A DNA stretch of 64,000 bases. It comes from Rhodobiaceae bacterium (GTDB taxonomy: Bacteria; Pseudomonadota; Alphaproteobacteria; RS24). The notes below the pieces were generated by a model, which ran no database searches, was not told where the DNA came from, and saw only the letters and a list, made by a program, of their open reading frames with translations. Of the stretch, positions 10,686 through 19,657 are shown piece by piece (within the stretch, counting starts at the first letter, position 1; every line of letters starts with the position of its first letter). The position numbers and the translations under genes were made by a program. The stretch spans positions 1 to 64,000 of the forward strand of contig JABJKE010000030.1 of assembly GCA_018660505.1 (NCBI GenBank). The letters are read 5' to 3'.

Positions 10686-12169
10686 TATTCGTAATGCGCT
10701 TTTACCAAACGGTCGAGCAAGCGCACGCCGTAACCCGAAGCCCAAGTGCGGCTGATGGAAGACTTCGGCGAGCCCATGGCGGTGCCCGCAATATCCAAAT
10801 GCACCCAAGGCACTTTATTGGTGAAGCGCAGCAAGAATTGCGCCGCCGTCGAGGAGCCCGCATAGCGCCCGCCGATGTTTTTCATATCGGCGTTCGGCGT
10901 GTTGATCATTTTGTCGAAATTATCATTCATCGGCATGCGCCAGACTTTCTCGCCTTCTTGATTGCCAATCGCTGTCAATTGCTCCGCCAATCTATCATCG
11001 TTGGAAAACAGCCCCGCATAATCTTGCCCCAAAGCCACCATAATGGCGCCCGTCAGGGTCGCTAAATCAATCATGAATTTCGGCTTGAAGCGTTTTTGCG
11101 TATACCAAAGCGCATCGGCCAAAACCAAACGGCCTTCGGCATCGGTGTTCAACACTTCAATCGTTTGGCCCGACATAGAGGTCACAATATCGCCGGGGCG
11201 CTGCGCGTCACCATCGGGCATATTTTCCACCAGCCCCAAAACGCCCACCGCATTGACTTTGGCTTTGCGCGACGCCAAAGCGTGCATAAGCCCCGTCACC
11301 GCGGCGGCGCCGCCCATATCGCCTTTCATTTCTTCCATGCCGCCAGCTGGCTTGATGGAAATACCGCCCGTATCAAAACACACGCCCTTGCCGACAAAGG
11401 CGACGGGTTGTTTGGATTTGGCGGCGCCTTGCCATTGCATCACCACCAATTGGCTGGGTTGGCGGCTGCCCTGCCCGACGCCCAAAAGCGAACCCATGCC
11501 CAGCTTTTTCATTTTCGCTTCGCTCAATACTTCCACTTTCACGCCCAGCTTGCTGAGCCTTTTGGCGCGTTTGGCAAATTCGGGTGGGGTCAAAATATTG
11601 GCTGGTTCATTGACCAAATCGCGCGCCACAATCGTGCCTTCCGCGATGGCTTTCAGCTCGGAGAAATTTTTGCGCGCGGCTGCCATGGCTTTGGTCGCCA
11701 CCACAAATTTAGACGGGCCGCCTTTGGTTTTGCCTTTGGTCTTATAGGTCTCGAATTTATAATCGCGCAACAAGGCGCCAGTTGCGGCACGCGCGGCAAT
11801 ATCGGCATCGCTGAGCGCTTTATTGCCCGCGGGCTCCAGCAGCAGCGTGACGACGCCATCGGCTTTCTCGACAGTGCCCAATGCCGTGCCACCCATTTTT
11901 TCGGCGTCGGCGGCAGTTAATTTTTTGCCATCGCCAAGCCCCAGAACCACAATCCGGTCGAGCGTGGTTTTGGCTGGTGCCAGAAGCGCGAACATGGCGC
12001 CGGCTTTGCCAGAGAATTTTTTAATCTTTATGGCGCGTGAAATCGCGCCGCCAGTTTGCTTGTCCACCTGCTTGCCCAAGGGAGAGAGCTTGCCGCCATC
12101 CGTGGCCGTGAGGATGAGAGAGCCTTTTGTCGGCAGCGTGTCTTTGGTGAAGGAAATAGATAGGGACAT
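10685..12169 (-). CDS. pepA: Leucyl aminopeptidase
   Basis: Cytosolic M17 metallo-aminopeptidase that releases N-terminal residues from peptides. 494 aa from the ATG at 12169, preceded by a ggag ribosome site; the conserved catalytic half contains VGKGVCFDTGGISIKP and the signature NTDAEGRLVLAD, which hold the two-metal-ion ligands. Divergent from surA across 187 bases. In related genomes the divergent neighbour is lptF, which is missing here. Confidence 0.96.
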   Translation of the reverse strand: MSLSISFTKDTLPTKGSLILTATDGGKLSPLGKQVDKQTGGAISRAIKIKKFSGKAGAMFALLAPAKTTLDRIVVLGLGDGKKLTAADAEKMGGTALGTVEKADGVVTLLLEPAGNKALSDADIAARAATGALLRDYKFETYKTKGKTKGGPSKFVVATKAMAAARKNFSELKAIAEGTIVARDLVNEPANILTPPEFAKRAKRLSKLGVKVEVLSEAKMKKLGMGSLLGVGQGSRQPSQLVVMQWQGAAKSKQPVAFVGKGVCFDTGGISIKPAGGMEEMKGDMGGAAAVTGLMHALASRKAKVNAVGVLGLVENMPDGDAQRPGDIVTSMSGQTIEVLNTDAEGRLVLADALWYTQKRFKPKFMIDLATLTGAIMVALGQDYAGLFSNDDRLAEQLTAIGNQEGEKVWRMPMNDNFDKMINTPNADMKNIGGRYAGSSTAAQFLLRFTNKVPWVHLDIAGTAMGSPKSSISRTWASGYGVRLLDRLVKAHYE

Positions 12170-12356
12170 GGTTTTCTCCGATAGGGAGCGAGAGGGAAGA
12201 ATAAACAATTGCCTCTATGCCTCGCTCAAACAGTAGGCTTGAAATCGTTTCAGAATGCCAACATTATGGCGTAAATGACTAGTCGTCCAGCGCCATTTAG
12301 GGTAACACTGACAGCTGATTGATATGGCGCTACATCGTCTCAAAACGAGTCTAAAA

Positions 12357-13628
12357 ATGAAATCTTTTGTAAGCCTTTTGCCGAAGCAACAATTCATCGG
12401 CCTGACCCTAGCTTTATCGCTAAGCCTTTTGCTTGGCCCTTTTGCCACCAGCGCCCAAGCGGCGCAGCAACGCGACGTCGAAGGCATTGCCGCCATCGTC
12501 AATGACCAAGTCATCTCGCTGTTCGATGTCGACCAACGCGTCGATTTGTTTTTCGCCACTTCCGGTATTGAAAAATCTCCCGAAATGACCGAGCGCATGC
12601 GGGCGCAAGTTTTGCGGTCGCTGGTTGATGAGAAATTACAATTGCAAGAAGCCGAGCGGGTGGAAATATCCATCGCCGCCAAAGAGGTCGAAGACCGGAT
12701 GAAAGTTTTGGCGACCGAAGGCAAAATGACGCTCGAGGGCATTAAGAAATTCTTGTCTGAGAAAAATATTGAAACCACCTCGCTGGAACAACAATTGCGC
12801 GCCGAACTGGCGTGGAGCCAATTTGTCCGTCGCAGTTTTGGCGGACGGGTGAAAGTGGGCGATCAAGAAATTGAAGAGCAATATAATAAAGCTGTGCGCG
12901 CGGTAAATCAGACGCGCTATTTGGTCAGTGAAATTCTGCTCAATCTGGATAATTTTTCCAATGAGGCGCAAGTCGCCCAATTGTCTGGCGAGATTGTCAA
13001 ACAGCTTCAATCGGGCGTGGCTTTTGGTGCCGTGGCGCGCCAATTCTCTATCGCCCCCACGGCGGCACGCGGCGGCCAATTGGGCTGGGTCACGGCCGAC
13101 CAATTAGACAGGCGCTTGGCCAGTGTCGTGCAAAACATGCAAGCCGGCCAAGTCTCGTCGCCCATCCCCACCAATGCGGGGCTTTATATCATCGCCCTCG
13201 CCGATAAGCGGGCCGGCGGCAATGACCCCAGCAAAAACCAATTTGACGTGCTGAGCCTCACCTTCCCGAAAGAGACCAAGGCCAGCAAAATAGATCGGTT
13301 CATCGCTGATTTTAAAACCTGCCGACGGGCGCAGCAAAGCGCCAAGAAAAGCAAAATTTCAGCCAAGCGAACGGGGCTGCGCGAATTGGGCCAGCTGACC
13401 CGCCAAATGGCTGGGGCTGTGGGCAATCTGGAGGCGGGTCAATTGGCCAATCCCCTCAGCACGGCGCAAGGCATTGAGCTTTATGCCGTTTGCGACCGCA
13501 AGGATGACCTCGGCATTGAGATTTCGCGCGACCAAATATCGGATAATATTTTTTCCCAACGCGTGGCGATGATGGCTCGGCGGCATTTGCGCGATTTGCG
13601 CCGCGATGCCGTTGTCGAATATCGTTAG
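12357..13628 (+). CDS. surA: Periplasmic chaperone/peptidyl-prolyl isomerase SurA
   Basis: SurA escorts outer-membrane beta-barrel proteins across the periplasm to the Bam complex. 423 aa from the ATG at 12357, with signal peptide ending near SAQAAQQ; an ATG at 12324 would add 11 residues and cannot be excluded. The SurA N-domain (DVEGIAAIVNDQVISLFDV) is followed by one recognisable parvulin domain (about residues 178-280) and a more diverged C-terminal region. It is followed after 2 bases by rsmA; the pdxA gene often found between them is absent. Confidence 0.92.
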   Translation: MKSFVSLLPKQQFIGLTLALSLSLLLGPFATSAQAAQQRDVEGIAAIVNDQVISLFDVDQRVDLFFATSGIEKSPEMTERMRAQVLRSLVDEKLQLQEAERVEISIAAKEVEDRMKVLATEGKMTLEGIKKFLSEKNIETTSLEQQLRAELAWSQFVRRSFGGRVKVGDQEIEEQYNKAVRAVNQTRYLVSEILLNLDNFSNEAQVAQLSGEIVKQLQSGVAFGAVARQFSIAPTAARGGQLGWVTADQLDRRLASVVQNMQAGQVSSPIPTNAGLYIIALADKRAGGNDPSKNQFDVLSLTFPKETKASKIDRFIADFKTCRRAQQSAKKSKISAKRTGLRELGQLTRQMAGAVGNLEAGQLANPLSTAQGIELYAVCDRKDDLGIEISRDQISDNIFSQRVAMMARRHLRDLRRDAVVEYR

Positions 13629-13630
13629 GC

Positions 13631-14479
13631 ATGACCCCGCTCCCGCCCTTGCGCGACGTTATTCAAGCGCATGGGCTTCGCGCGGATAAAAAATTTGGCC
13701 AGAACTTTATTCTCGACCTCAACCTGACACGGCGCATTGCGCGCGAGGCAGGCGATTTAACCCAATGCCATGTCATCGAAGTCGGCCCCGGGCCCGGCGG
13801 GCTCACCCGCGGCCTGCTGATGGAAGGCGCCGCCCATGTGCATGTCATTGAAGCCGACGAAAGATTTTTACCCGCATTAAAAGAAATTCAAGCCGCCTAT
13901 CCCGACCGCCTATCCATCCATTTGGGAGACGCGCTGGAAATAGCGCCCGAAAGCTTAACCCAAAGCCCCTATCGCATCGTCTCCAACCTGCCCTATAACG
14001 TCGCCACACCCTTGCTCACGGGCTGGCTAGATGGCGGCTGGCAAGACGGCGTTTGGGCGCCAAAATTTTTATCGATGACGCTGATGTTTCAAAAAGAAGT
14101 GGCGCAGCGCATCACTGCTTTGGCGGGCGAGAAACATTATGGCCGCCTCGGTGTCTTGGCCGGATGGCTCAGCGAGGCCCGCATTGCTTTTGAGGTGGAC
14201 CGACAAGTCTTTGTGCCGCCGCCCAAAGTGACCTCGGCGATTGTCGATTTGCGCCCGCGCGCCAAGCCTCTGGCACCCGCTCATCCGCACAGCTTGAGCC
14301 AGCTGACCGCGGCGGCCTTTGGCCAGCGTCGGAAAATGTTGCGCGCCAGTTTGAAACAGATAAGCTCAGACCCACAAAGGCTTTTGGCCGCAGCGGGCAT
14401 TGCCGAAACCACACGGGCCGAGCAGCTAACCATTGACCAATTCTGCGCGCTGGCTAATCTATGGAAACCACGCGCCTAG
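13631..14479 (+). CDS. rsmA: 16S rRNA (adenine1518/1519-N6)-dimethyltransferase
   Basis: KsgA/RsmA dimethylates two adenines in 16S helix 45 during small-subunit maturation, using S-adenosylmethionine. 282 aa. SAM-binding motif VIEVGPGPGGLT and catalytic motif IV SNLPYN are intact, as is the N-terminal KKFGQNFILD. Tightly linked to surA (2-base gap), so likely co-transcribed. Confidence 0.97.
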   Translation: MTPLPPLRDVIQAHGLRADKKFGQNFILDLNLTRRIAREAGDLTQCHVIEVGPGPGGLTRGLLMEGAAHVHVIEADERFLPALKEIQAAYPDRLSIHLGDALEIAPESLTQSPYRIVSNLPYNVATPLLTGWLDGGWQDGVWAPKFLSMTLMFQKEVAQRITALAGEKHYGRLGVLAGWLSEARIAFEVDRQVFVPPPKVTSAIVDLRPRAKPLAPAHPHSLSQLTAAAFGQRRKMLRASLKQISSDPQRLLAAAGIAETTRAEQLTIDQFCALANLWKPRA

Positions 14480-14510
14480 CGATATTTAAACCAACCTCGG
14501 GAGAGACCTC

Positions 14511-15560
14511 ATGAAAAGCCAAGCCATTACCGAATACGGAGCCGCCCTATCGCCGGTGGAAGCCGACACCCCAACGCCCAGCGGCCAAGAGGTTCTGATC
14601 GAAATCACCCATTGCGGCGTGTGCCATTCCGATGTGCATTTTCACGACGGCCATTTTGATTTGGGCGACGGCGAAAAACTAGATGTGCGCGGCGCCCGCC
14701 AAACCCCCTTTACCCTCGGCCATGAAATCGAAGGCGTCGTCAGCGCCATTGGCCCAGATGTGAAAGACGTGAAAGTCGGCACCCGCAAAGTGATTTACCC
14801 GTGGATTGGCTGTGGCGAATGCCATGAATGCGACCATGGCCGGGAGCATTTGTGCAATGGCCGCGCGCTTGGCGTCAACTTGCCGGGCGGTTTTTCCACC
14901 CATTGCTTGGTGCCGCACGAGCGCTATTGCCTTGATGCAGAAGGCATCGCCGAAGGCCTTGCCAGCACCTATATGTGCTCTGGCATCACCGCCTATGCGG
15001 CGTTGAAATATCTCGACACGGGCGATAAAGGCGAGCCCGCGCTCATTGTTGGCCTTGGCGGCGTGGGCATGATGGCGCTGCAATTTGCCCTCGAGATGTA
15101 TGACGAAACCCCGCTGGTGGCAGACTTGGACGAGAATAAATTGCAAGCCGCCATGGGCGCAGGCGCGCGCGCGGCCTATAACCCAAAAGACCCAGAAGCA
15201 CTGAAACAATTGCTGGCCGACACCAATGGCGGCGTGGCCGGCGCGGCGGATTTCGTGGGCGCAGAGGGCTCGTTGAAATTTGCCACCGGAGCCATTCGGC
15301 GCGGCGGCGGCGTGAAAATCGTCGGTCTTTTTGGCGGCGGTTTCTCGCAACCCATCCCCTATTTCCCATTTCGCGCCATGTCCATTGGCGGCTCCATGAC
15401 CGGCTCTTTGGCCGATACCATAGAGATGTTGGAAATTGTGAAAGCGGGGAAAATCAATCCAATTCCGGTGGAAACGCGCGACATGAGCGCGGCCAGCGAA
15501 ACGCTAGATGATTTGCGCGAAGGCAATATCATCGGCCGTGTGGTGCTGGAAAACCGCTAA
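14511..15560 (+). CDS. Zinc-dependent alcohol dehydrogenase
   Basis: Medium-chain NAD(P)-dependent dehydrogenase, 349 aa. Catalytic zinc ligands can be placed at C38 (GVCHSD), H71 (GHEIEG) and C156; the structural zinc lobe has four cysteines at 101, 104, 107 and 115; the nucleotide-binding motif is GLGGVGMM (near 176). A gggagag ribosome site precedes the ATG. The closest annotated types I recall are alcohol and 6-hydroxyhexanoate dehydrogenases, but the substrate cannot be set from sequence. It follows rsmA by 31 bases and converges on gmk. Confidence 0.88.
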   Translation: MKSQAITEYGAALSPVEADTPTPSGQEVLIEITHCGVCHSDVHFHDGHFDLGDGEKLDVRGARQTPFTLGHEIEGVVSAIGPDVKDVKVGTRKVIYPWIGCGECHECDHGREHLCNGRALGVNLPGGFSTHCLVPHERYCLDAEGIAEGLASTYMCSGITAYAALKYLDTGDKGEPALIVGLGGVGMMALQFALEMYDETPLVADLDENKLQAAMGAGARAAYNPKDPEALKQLLADTNGGVAGAADFVGAEGSLKFATGAIRRGGGVKIVGLFGGGFSQPIPYFPFRAMSIGGSMTGSLADTIEMLEIVKAGKINPIPVETRDMSAASETLDDLREGNIIGRVVLENR

Positions 15561-15577
15561 GGACATAAAGCAAATAG

Positions 15578-15607
15578 CTGCGAGCTCTCTTACAAAGAGT
15601 CTCGCAG
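15578..15607. terminator. Hairpin between convergent adh and gmk
   Basis: ctgcgag (15578-15584) pairs perfectly with ctcgcag (15601-15607), and inner ctct pairs with agag with one bulged base. The stem spans the gmk stop. No strong T-run, so termination is inferred from position. Confidence 0.45.
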
Positions 15608-16225
15608 CCGTTTCACAAAATCAGATAAGTCCGTTTGGCGGCCGCGTTTTAACCGCTCCGCCGTCAAAATAGCTTGCAATTTCACACGCGCTTGCTCGGC
15701 GTCATGGTTGACGATGACGTAATCATATTCCGGATAATGGCTAATCTCGTCCGAGGCTTTCGACATGCGCCCAGCCACCACTTCGGCGCTATCTTGGGCG
15801 CGCGTGTTCAGCCGCTTTTCCAGCTCGGCCGCCGAGGGCGGCAGAATAAACACTTTGACCAAATCATCGGCCGCCGCTTCTTGCAATTGCTGGGTGCCCT
15901 GCCAATCGATATCAAATAAAACATCATGGCCTTGCGCTAAGGAGGCCTCGACGGGCGCGCGCGGGGTGCCGTAATAATTATCAAAAACTTTCGCGTGTTC
16001 TAACAGCGCGCCCCGATTGCGCATTTCACCAAAAGCTTGGGTGTCGACAAAATGGTAATCTTGGCCATCTATCTCGCCCGGCCGCGCTTGGCGGGTGGTC
16101 ACTGAAACCGACATGGAAATATGGCTATCTGCCGACAAAAGAGCGCGCGCCAATGTGGTTTTTCCAGCCCCCGATGGCGACGATAAAACCAACATAAGAC
16201 CGCGGCGATGAATGGCATTCGACAT
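15590..16225 (-). CDS. gmk: Guanylate kinase
   Basis: Phosphorylates GMP to GDP with ATP. 211 aa with P-loop SPSGAGKT (residues 16-23) and the GMP-binding TRQARPGEIDGQDYHFV segment. It follows mltG by 43 bases on the same strand. In many Alphaproteobacteria yicC lies between mltG and gmk; it is not here. Confidence 0.97.
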   Translation of the reverse strand: MSNAIHRRGLMLVLSSPSGAGKTTLARALLSADSHISMSVSVTTRQARPGEIDGQDYHFVDTQAFGEMRNRGALLEHAKVFDNYYGTPRAPVEASLAQGHDVLFDIDWQGTQQLQEAAADDLVKVFILPPSAAELEKRLNTRAQDSAEVVAGRMSKASDEISHYPEYDYVIVNHDAEQARVKLQAILTAERLKRGRQTDLSDFVKRLRDSL

Positions 16226-16268
16226 GTAGCAGCTCCTCGAATCAACTTGTGCAGCCCACTATAGAGGA

Positions 16269-17309
16269 TTATCGCTTTTGCTGGTTTTCGATTTTGCGCC
16301 AGCGCTGCACATGGCGATTATGCTCGGCTAAACTATGACTAAACACATGGCCGCCCGTGCCATCGGCGACAAAATACAGCGCTTGGCTATCGGCAGGGTT
16401 TAACACGGCGGCAATGGCCGCGCGCCCCGGATTGGCAATCGGCGTCGGCGGCAGGCCGTTAATGCGATAGGTATTATAGGCCGTTCGACGACGAATTTCG
16501 CTGCGCCGAATGGGCCGGCCTAATTTGCCCTGGCCACCGACCAGACCATAAATAATCGTCGGGTCCGACTGCAAGCGCATTCGTTTTTTCAACCGATTGA
16601 TAAACACAGCCGCCACCAAAGGGCGCTCTTCGGCCACCGCGGTTTCGCGCTCGACAATCGAGGCCAGAATAATCGCTTCTTGTTTGGTTTTAATCGGCAG
16701 GCCGGCTTGGCGGTTTGGCCATAGCTCGTCAATCGCGCGCTTTTGGGCGCGTGTCATTTGCGCCAGCAGCGCCGCACGCGACATGCCGCGCGGCACTTTA
16801 TAAGTCTCGGGCAAAAGCGAGCCTTCGGCCGGAATGGCAACCTCGCCTTGCAGCAAAGTCTCGCCGCGCAATTGCTCGACGATGATTTGACTGGTCAGCC
16901 CTTCGGCAAAAGTGATGGCGTGCAGCACGCTATCGCCGCGTATTAAAATTTGCAGCAGAGCTTCCATATCCGTGCCTGCGGGAATGTTAAATTCTCCGGC
17001 TTTCAAAGCCGAAGCTTGGCCGCGCAGCCGCACATAGGCTTGAAACAAAAGCGCATTTCGTAACACGCCCTGCTGGTCTAACTGGGCCGTCACGCCGCGC
17101 AAATTGGCGCCGCGTTGCAGCTCCACTTGCACGGCCTGTGGGTGCGGGCCGGGCATGAAAATCAGTCCCAGAATGGCAATGAAACTTATGGCCCCCAAAA
17201 GGGCTACGGGCAGAAACCAGGCACGAAGCCAATGGAAAAAGAAGCGCACGGCTTGCAAAACCGGCTTACTCGACGGCTTTGAAAACAAGCGAAGCATTGG
17301 TGCCGCCAA
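16269..17309 (-). CDS. mltG: Endolytic murein transglycosylase MltG
   Basis: MltG (YceG-like) cleaves nascent glycan strands and helps end peptidoglycan polymerisation. One N-terminal membrane anchor (about residues 31-52), then a LysM-like region and the YceG domain; the catalytic glutamate is E220 in ASIVERET. The start is uncertain: the ATG codons at 17309 and 17297 overlap the end of fabF by 44 and 32 bases, while TTG or GTG codons just after the fabF stop would also leave the membrane segment intact. Part of the fabF-mltG-gmk run. Confidence 0.9.
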   Translation of the reverse strand: MAAPMLRLFSKPSSKPVLQAVRFFFHWLRAWFLPVALLGAISFIAILGLIFMPGPHPQAVQVELQRGANLRGVTAQLDQQGVLRNALLFQAYVRLRGQASALKAGEFNIPAGTDMEALLQILIRGDSVLHAITFAEGLTSQIIVEQLRGETLLQGEVAIPAEGSLLPETYKVPRGMSRAALLAQMTRAQKRAIDELWPNRQAGLPIKTKQEAIILASIVERETAVAEERPLVAAVFINRLKKRMRLQSDPTIIYGLVGGQGKLGRPIRRSEIRRRTAYNTYRINGLPPTPIANPGRAAIAAVLNPADSQALYFVADGTGGHVFSHSLAEHNRHVQRWRKIENQQKR

Positions 17310-18519
17310 AGCCGAAACTATTCGACAAAACGGCGTTCACTTTTTTCTCTTGCGCTTTCAGCGGCACTAAATTCAGTTTGGTATCAATCGATGGATTTTC
17401 GAGGTTTAACGTCGGCGGCACAATGCCATCGCGCATCGCCAAGACCGCAAAAATCGCCTCCACCGAACCCGCCGCGCCCAGCAAATGACCGATGGAGGAT
17501 TTGGTAGACGACATCGTCAGATGATCCGTAGCGCTTGTGAACAAGCGTTCCACCGCGCGCAATTCAATCTCATCGCCCATGGGCGTCGAAGTGCCATGCG
17601 CATTGATATAGCCAATGTCTTCGGGCGCCAGTCCCGAGCGTTTCAACGCCGCTTGCATGGCGCGAAATCCGCCCGAGCCATCTTCGGCGGGCGAGGTAAT
17701 GTGATAGGCGTCGCCCGATAAGCCATAGCCGACCACTTCCGCATACATGGTGGCGCCGCGCGCTTTGGCGTGTTCATATTCTTCCAACACCACAATGCCC
17801 GCGCCTTCGCCCATCACAAAGCCATCGCGGTCTTTGTCATAGGGCCGCGAGCCTTTTTCGGGCGTGTCGTTAAAATTGGTGGAAAGCGCGCGACAAGCCA
17901 CAAAACCAGCAATGCCCAGCGGCGTAATGGCGCCCTCTGTGCCGCCCGCAACCATGACATCGGCATCATCGAACATGATGAGGCGCGCCGCATCGCCAAT
18001 CGCATGGGCGCCCGTCGAGCATGCCGTCACGACCGCGTGATTGGGGCCTTTGAGGCCATGTTTAATGGAAACTTGTCCGCCCGCTAAATTAATCAGGGAG
18101 CCGGGAATAAAGAAAGGGCTGAGTTTGCGCGGCCCCTTATCGCGCACCGTATAGGCGCCGGTTTCAATGCCTTGCAAGCCACCGATACCCGCGCCGATAA
18201 GGACGCCCGTGCGAAATTGTTGTTCTTCGGTTTCTGCCTTGTAGCCGCTGTCTGCCAAAGCCATATCCGAGGCGGCCATCGCATAGACAATAAAATCATC
18301 GACGCGGCGTTGGTCTTTGGGGGCCATATAGAGGTCGGGGTTAAAGCCGCCCTCGCCCTTGTCGATTTGGCAGGCAATCTGACAAGGCAAATCCGACGCG
18401 TCGAAATACTCGATGGGCCCCGCGCCAGACTGACCCTCAAGGAGCCGTTGCCAGCTCTTTTCGATGGTTTCGCCCAGCGGATTAACAGACCCAATGCCCG
18501 TAATGACGACGCGTCGCAT
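17266..18519 (-). CDS. fabF: Beta-ketoacyl-ACP synthase II
   Basis: Elongating condensing enzyme of type II fatty-acid synthesis. 417 aa, Cys-His-His triad at C167 (TACSTG), H308 (NAHGTSTP) and H345 (SSIGHLLGAAG). It follows acpP by 15 bases, giving an acpP-fabF unit, and overlaps the likely mltG start. Confidence 0.98.
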   Translation of the reverse strand: MRRVVITGIGSVNPLGETIEKSWQRLLEGQSGAGPIEYFDASDLPCQIACQIDKGEGGFNPDLYMAPKDQRRVDDFIVYAMAASDMALADSGYKAETEEQQFRTGVLIGAGIGGLQGIETGAYTVRDKGPRKLSPFFIPGSLINLAGGQVSIKHGLKGPNHAVVTACSTGAHAIGDAARLIMFDDADVMVAGGTEGAITPLGIAGFVACRALSTNFNDTPEKGSRPYDKDRDGFVMGEGAGIVVLEEYEHAKARGATMYAEVVGYGLSGDAYHITSPAEDGSGGFRAMQAALKRSGLAPEDIGYINAHGTSTPMGDEIELRAVERLFTSATDHLTMSSTKSSIGHLLGAAGSVEAIFAVLAMRDGIVPPTLNLENPSIDTKLNLVPLKAQEKKVNAVLSNSFGFGGTNASLVFKAVE

Positions 18520-18534
18520 TTTAAAAGTCTTTTT

Positions 18535-18768
18535 CTACGAAGCCTGGTCGATGAATTTCACTGCATCGGCAACTGTCAAAATAGTTTCAGCTGCATCGTC
18601 AGGAATTTCGATACCAAACTCTTCTTCAAAAGCCATCACCAGCTCAACCGTGTCGAGGCTATCGGCGCCCAGATCATCGATGAAGCTGGCCGCTTCGGTA
18701 ACTTTATCGGCTTCTACACCGAGGTTTTCAACTACGATGTTTTTTACGCGTTCCACAGTATCGCTCAT
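18535..18768 (-). CDS. acpP: Acyl carrier protein
   Basis: 77-aa acidic carrier of acyl chains. The phosphopantetheine attachment site is S37 in [11 protein letters not shown] ggagctta ribosome site lies just upstream. The 140-base gap from fabG contains a terminator-like hairpin, so acpP probably has its own promoter, as expected for a very abundant protein. Confidence 0.98.
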   Translation of the reverse strand: MSDTVERVKNIVVENLGVEADKVTEAASFIDDLGADSLDTVELVMAFEEEFGIEIPDDAAETILTVADAVKFIDQAS

Positions 18769-18819
18769 CTTAAGCTCCTTAAAAATGGCTGCTGATTTGT
18801 AACAAAACCAACAAATATC

Positions 18820-18844
18820 CCAAAAAATAGTATGGTTCCCATAC
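18820..18844 (-). terminator. Terminator after fabG
   Basis: On the minus strand gtatgg, a gaa loop and ccatac form a perfect 6-bp stem (18844-18830), extended by one G-T pair and followed by tattttttg. It sits between fabG and acpP and would end or attenuate fabD-fabG transcription before acpP. Confidence 0.55.
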
Positions 18845-18908
18845 CAGAAGTTTTCCCTAACACCCTTTGCACACCATGTCTATAGCGCGGCGACTTGCCT
18901 CGCTTGGC

Positions 18909-19646
18909 TTATATCATGGCCATGCCGCCGTTCACATGCAGCGTCTGGCCGGTAACATAAGCCGCCTCATCGCTGGCCAAATAAAGACACGCCGCCGCAA
19001 TGTCGCCGCCCTCGCCCAAACGCCCCGCTGGGATGGCTTGGGTCAGCGCTTGCTTTTGCGCCTCTGGCAATTCGTCGGTCATCGGCGTGGCAATAAACCC
19101 AGGCGCCACGCAGTTCACCGTAATGCCGCGACTGGCGACTTCTTGCGCCAAAGATTTCGACATGCCAATCATGCCCGCTTTGGTGGCGGCATAATTGGCC
19201 TGCCCCGGATTGCCCGTCACCCCCACCACAGAGGTAATGCCGATAATGCGCCCATGACGGCGTTTCATCATGCCGCGCAAAGCCGCGCGAATAAGGCGAA
19301 AGCCCGACGTCAAATTGACTTCTAAAACGGCGTCCCAATCTTCGTCTTTCATCCGCATCGCCAAACCATCGCGCGTGATGCCCGCATTATTGACCAGAAT
19401 ATCCAAACCGCCCATCGCCGTTTCGGCTTTGGCGGCAAGCTCTGTCGCCCCCTCGGCGGTTGATAAATCGGCGACCAAAACATGGGCGCCGTCGCCCAGC
19501 TCATCGGCCAAGGCTTGCAGCACGCTTTCGCGCGTGCCCGCCAAGCCCACGTTGGCGCCCGCCGCGTGCAGCGTGCGGGCAATCTGATTGCCAATGCCGC
19601 CCGAAGCCCCGGTTACCAAGGCGGTTTTTCCGCTTAAATCAAACAT
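18909..19646 (-). CDS. fabG: 3-oxoacyl-ACP reductase
   Basis: NADPH-dependent reductase of the fatty-acid elongation cycle, 245 aa, SDR fold. Cofactor motif TGASGGIG (12-19), NNAG near residue 86, catalytic S139, Y152 and K156. It lies 11 bases downstream of fabD on the same strand. Confidence 0.97.
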   Translation of the reverse strand: MFDLSGKTALVTGASGGIGNQIARTLHAAGANVGLAGTRESVLQALADELGDGAHVLVADLSTAEGATELAAKAETAMGGLDILVNNAGITRDGLAMRMKDEDWDAVLEVNLTSGFRLIRAALRGMMKRRHGRIIGITSVVGVTGNPGQANYAATKAGMIGMSKSLAQEVASRGITVNCVAPGFIATPMTDELPEAQKQALTQAIPAGRLGEGGDIAAACLYLASDEAAYVTGQTLHVNGGMAMI

Positions 19647-19657
19647 TCATCTCTCCC

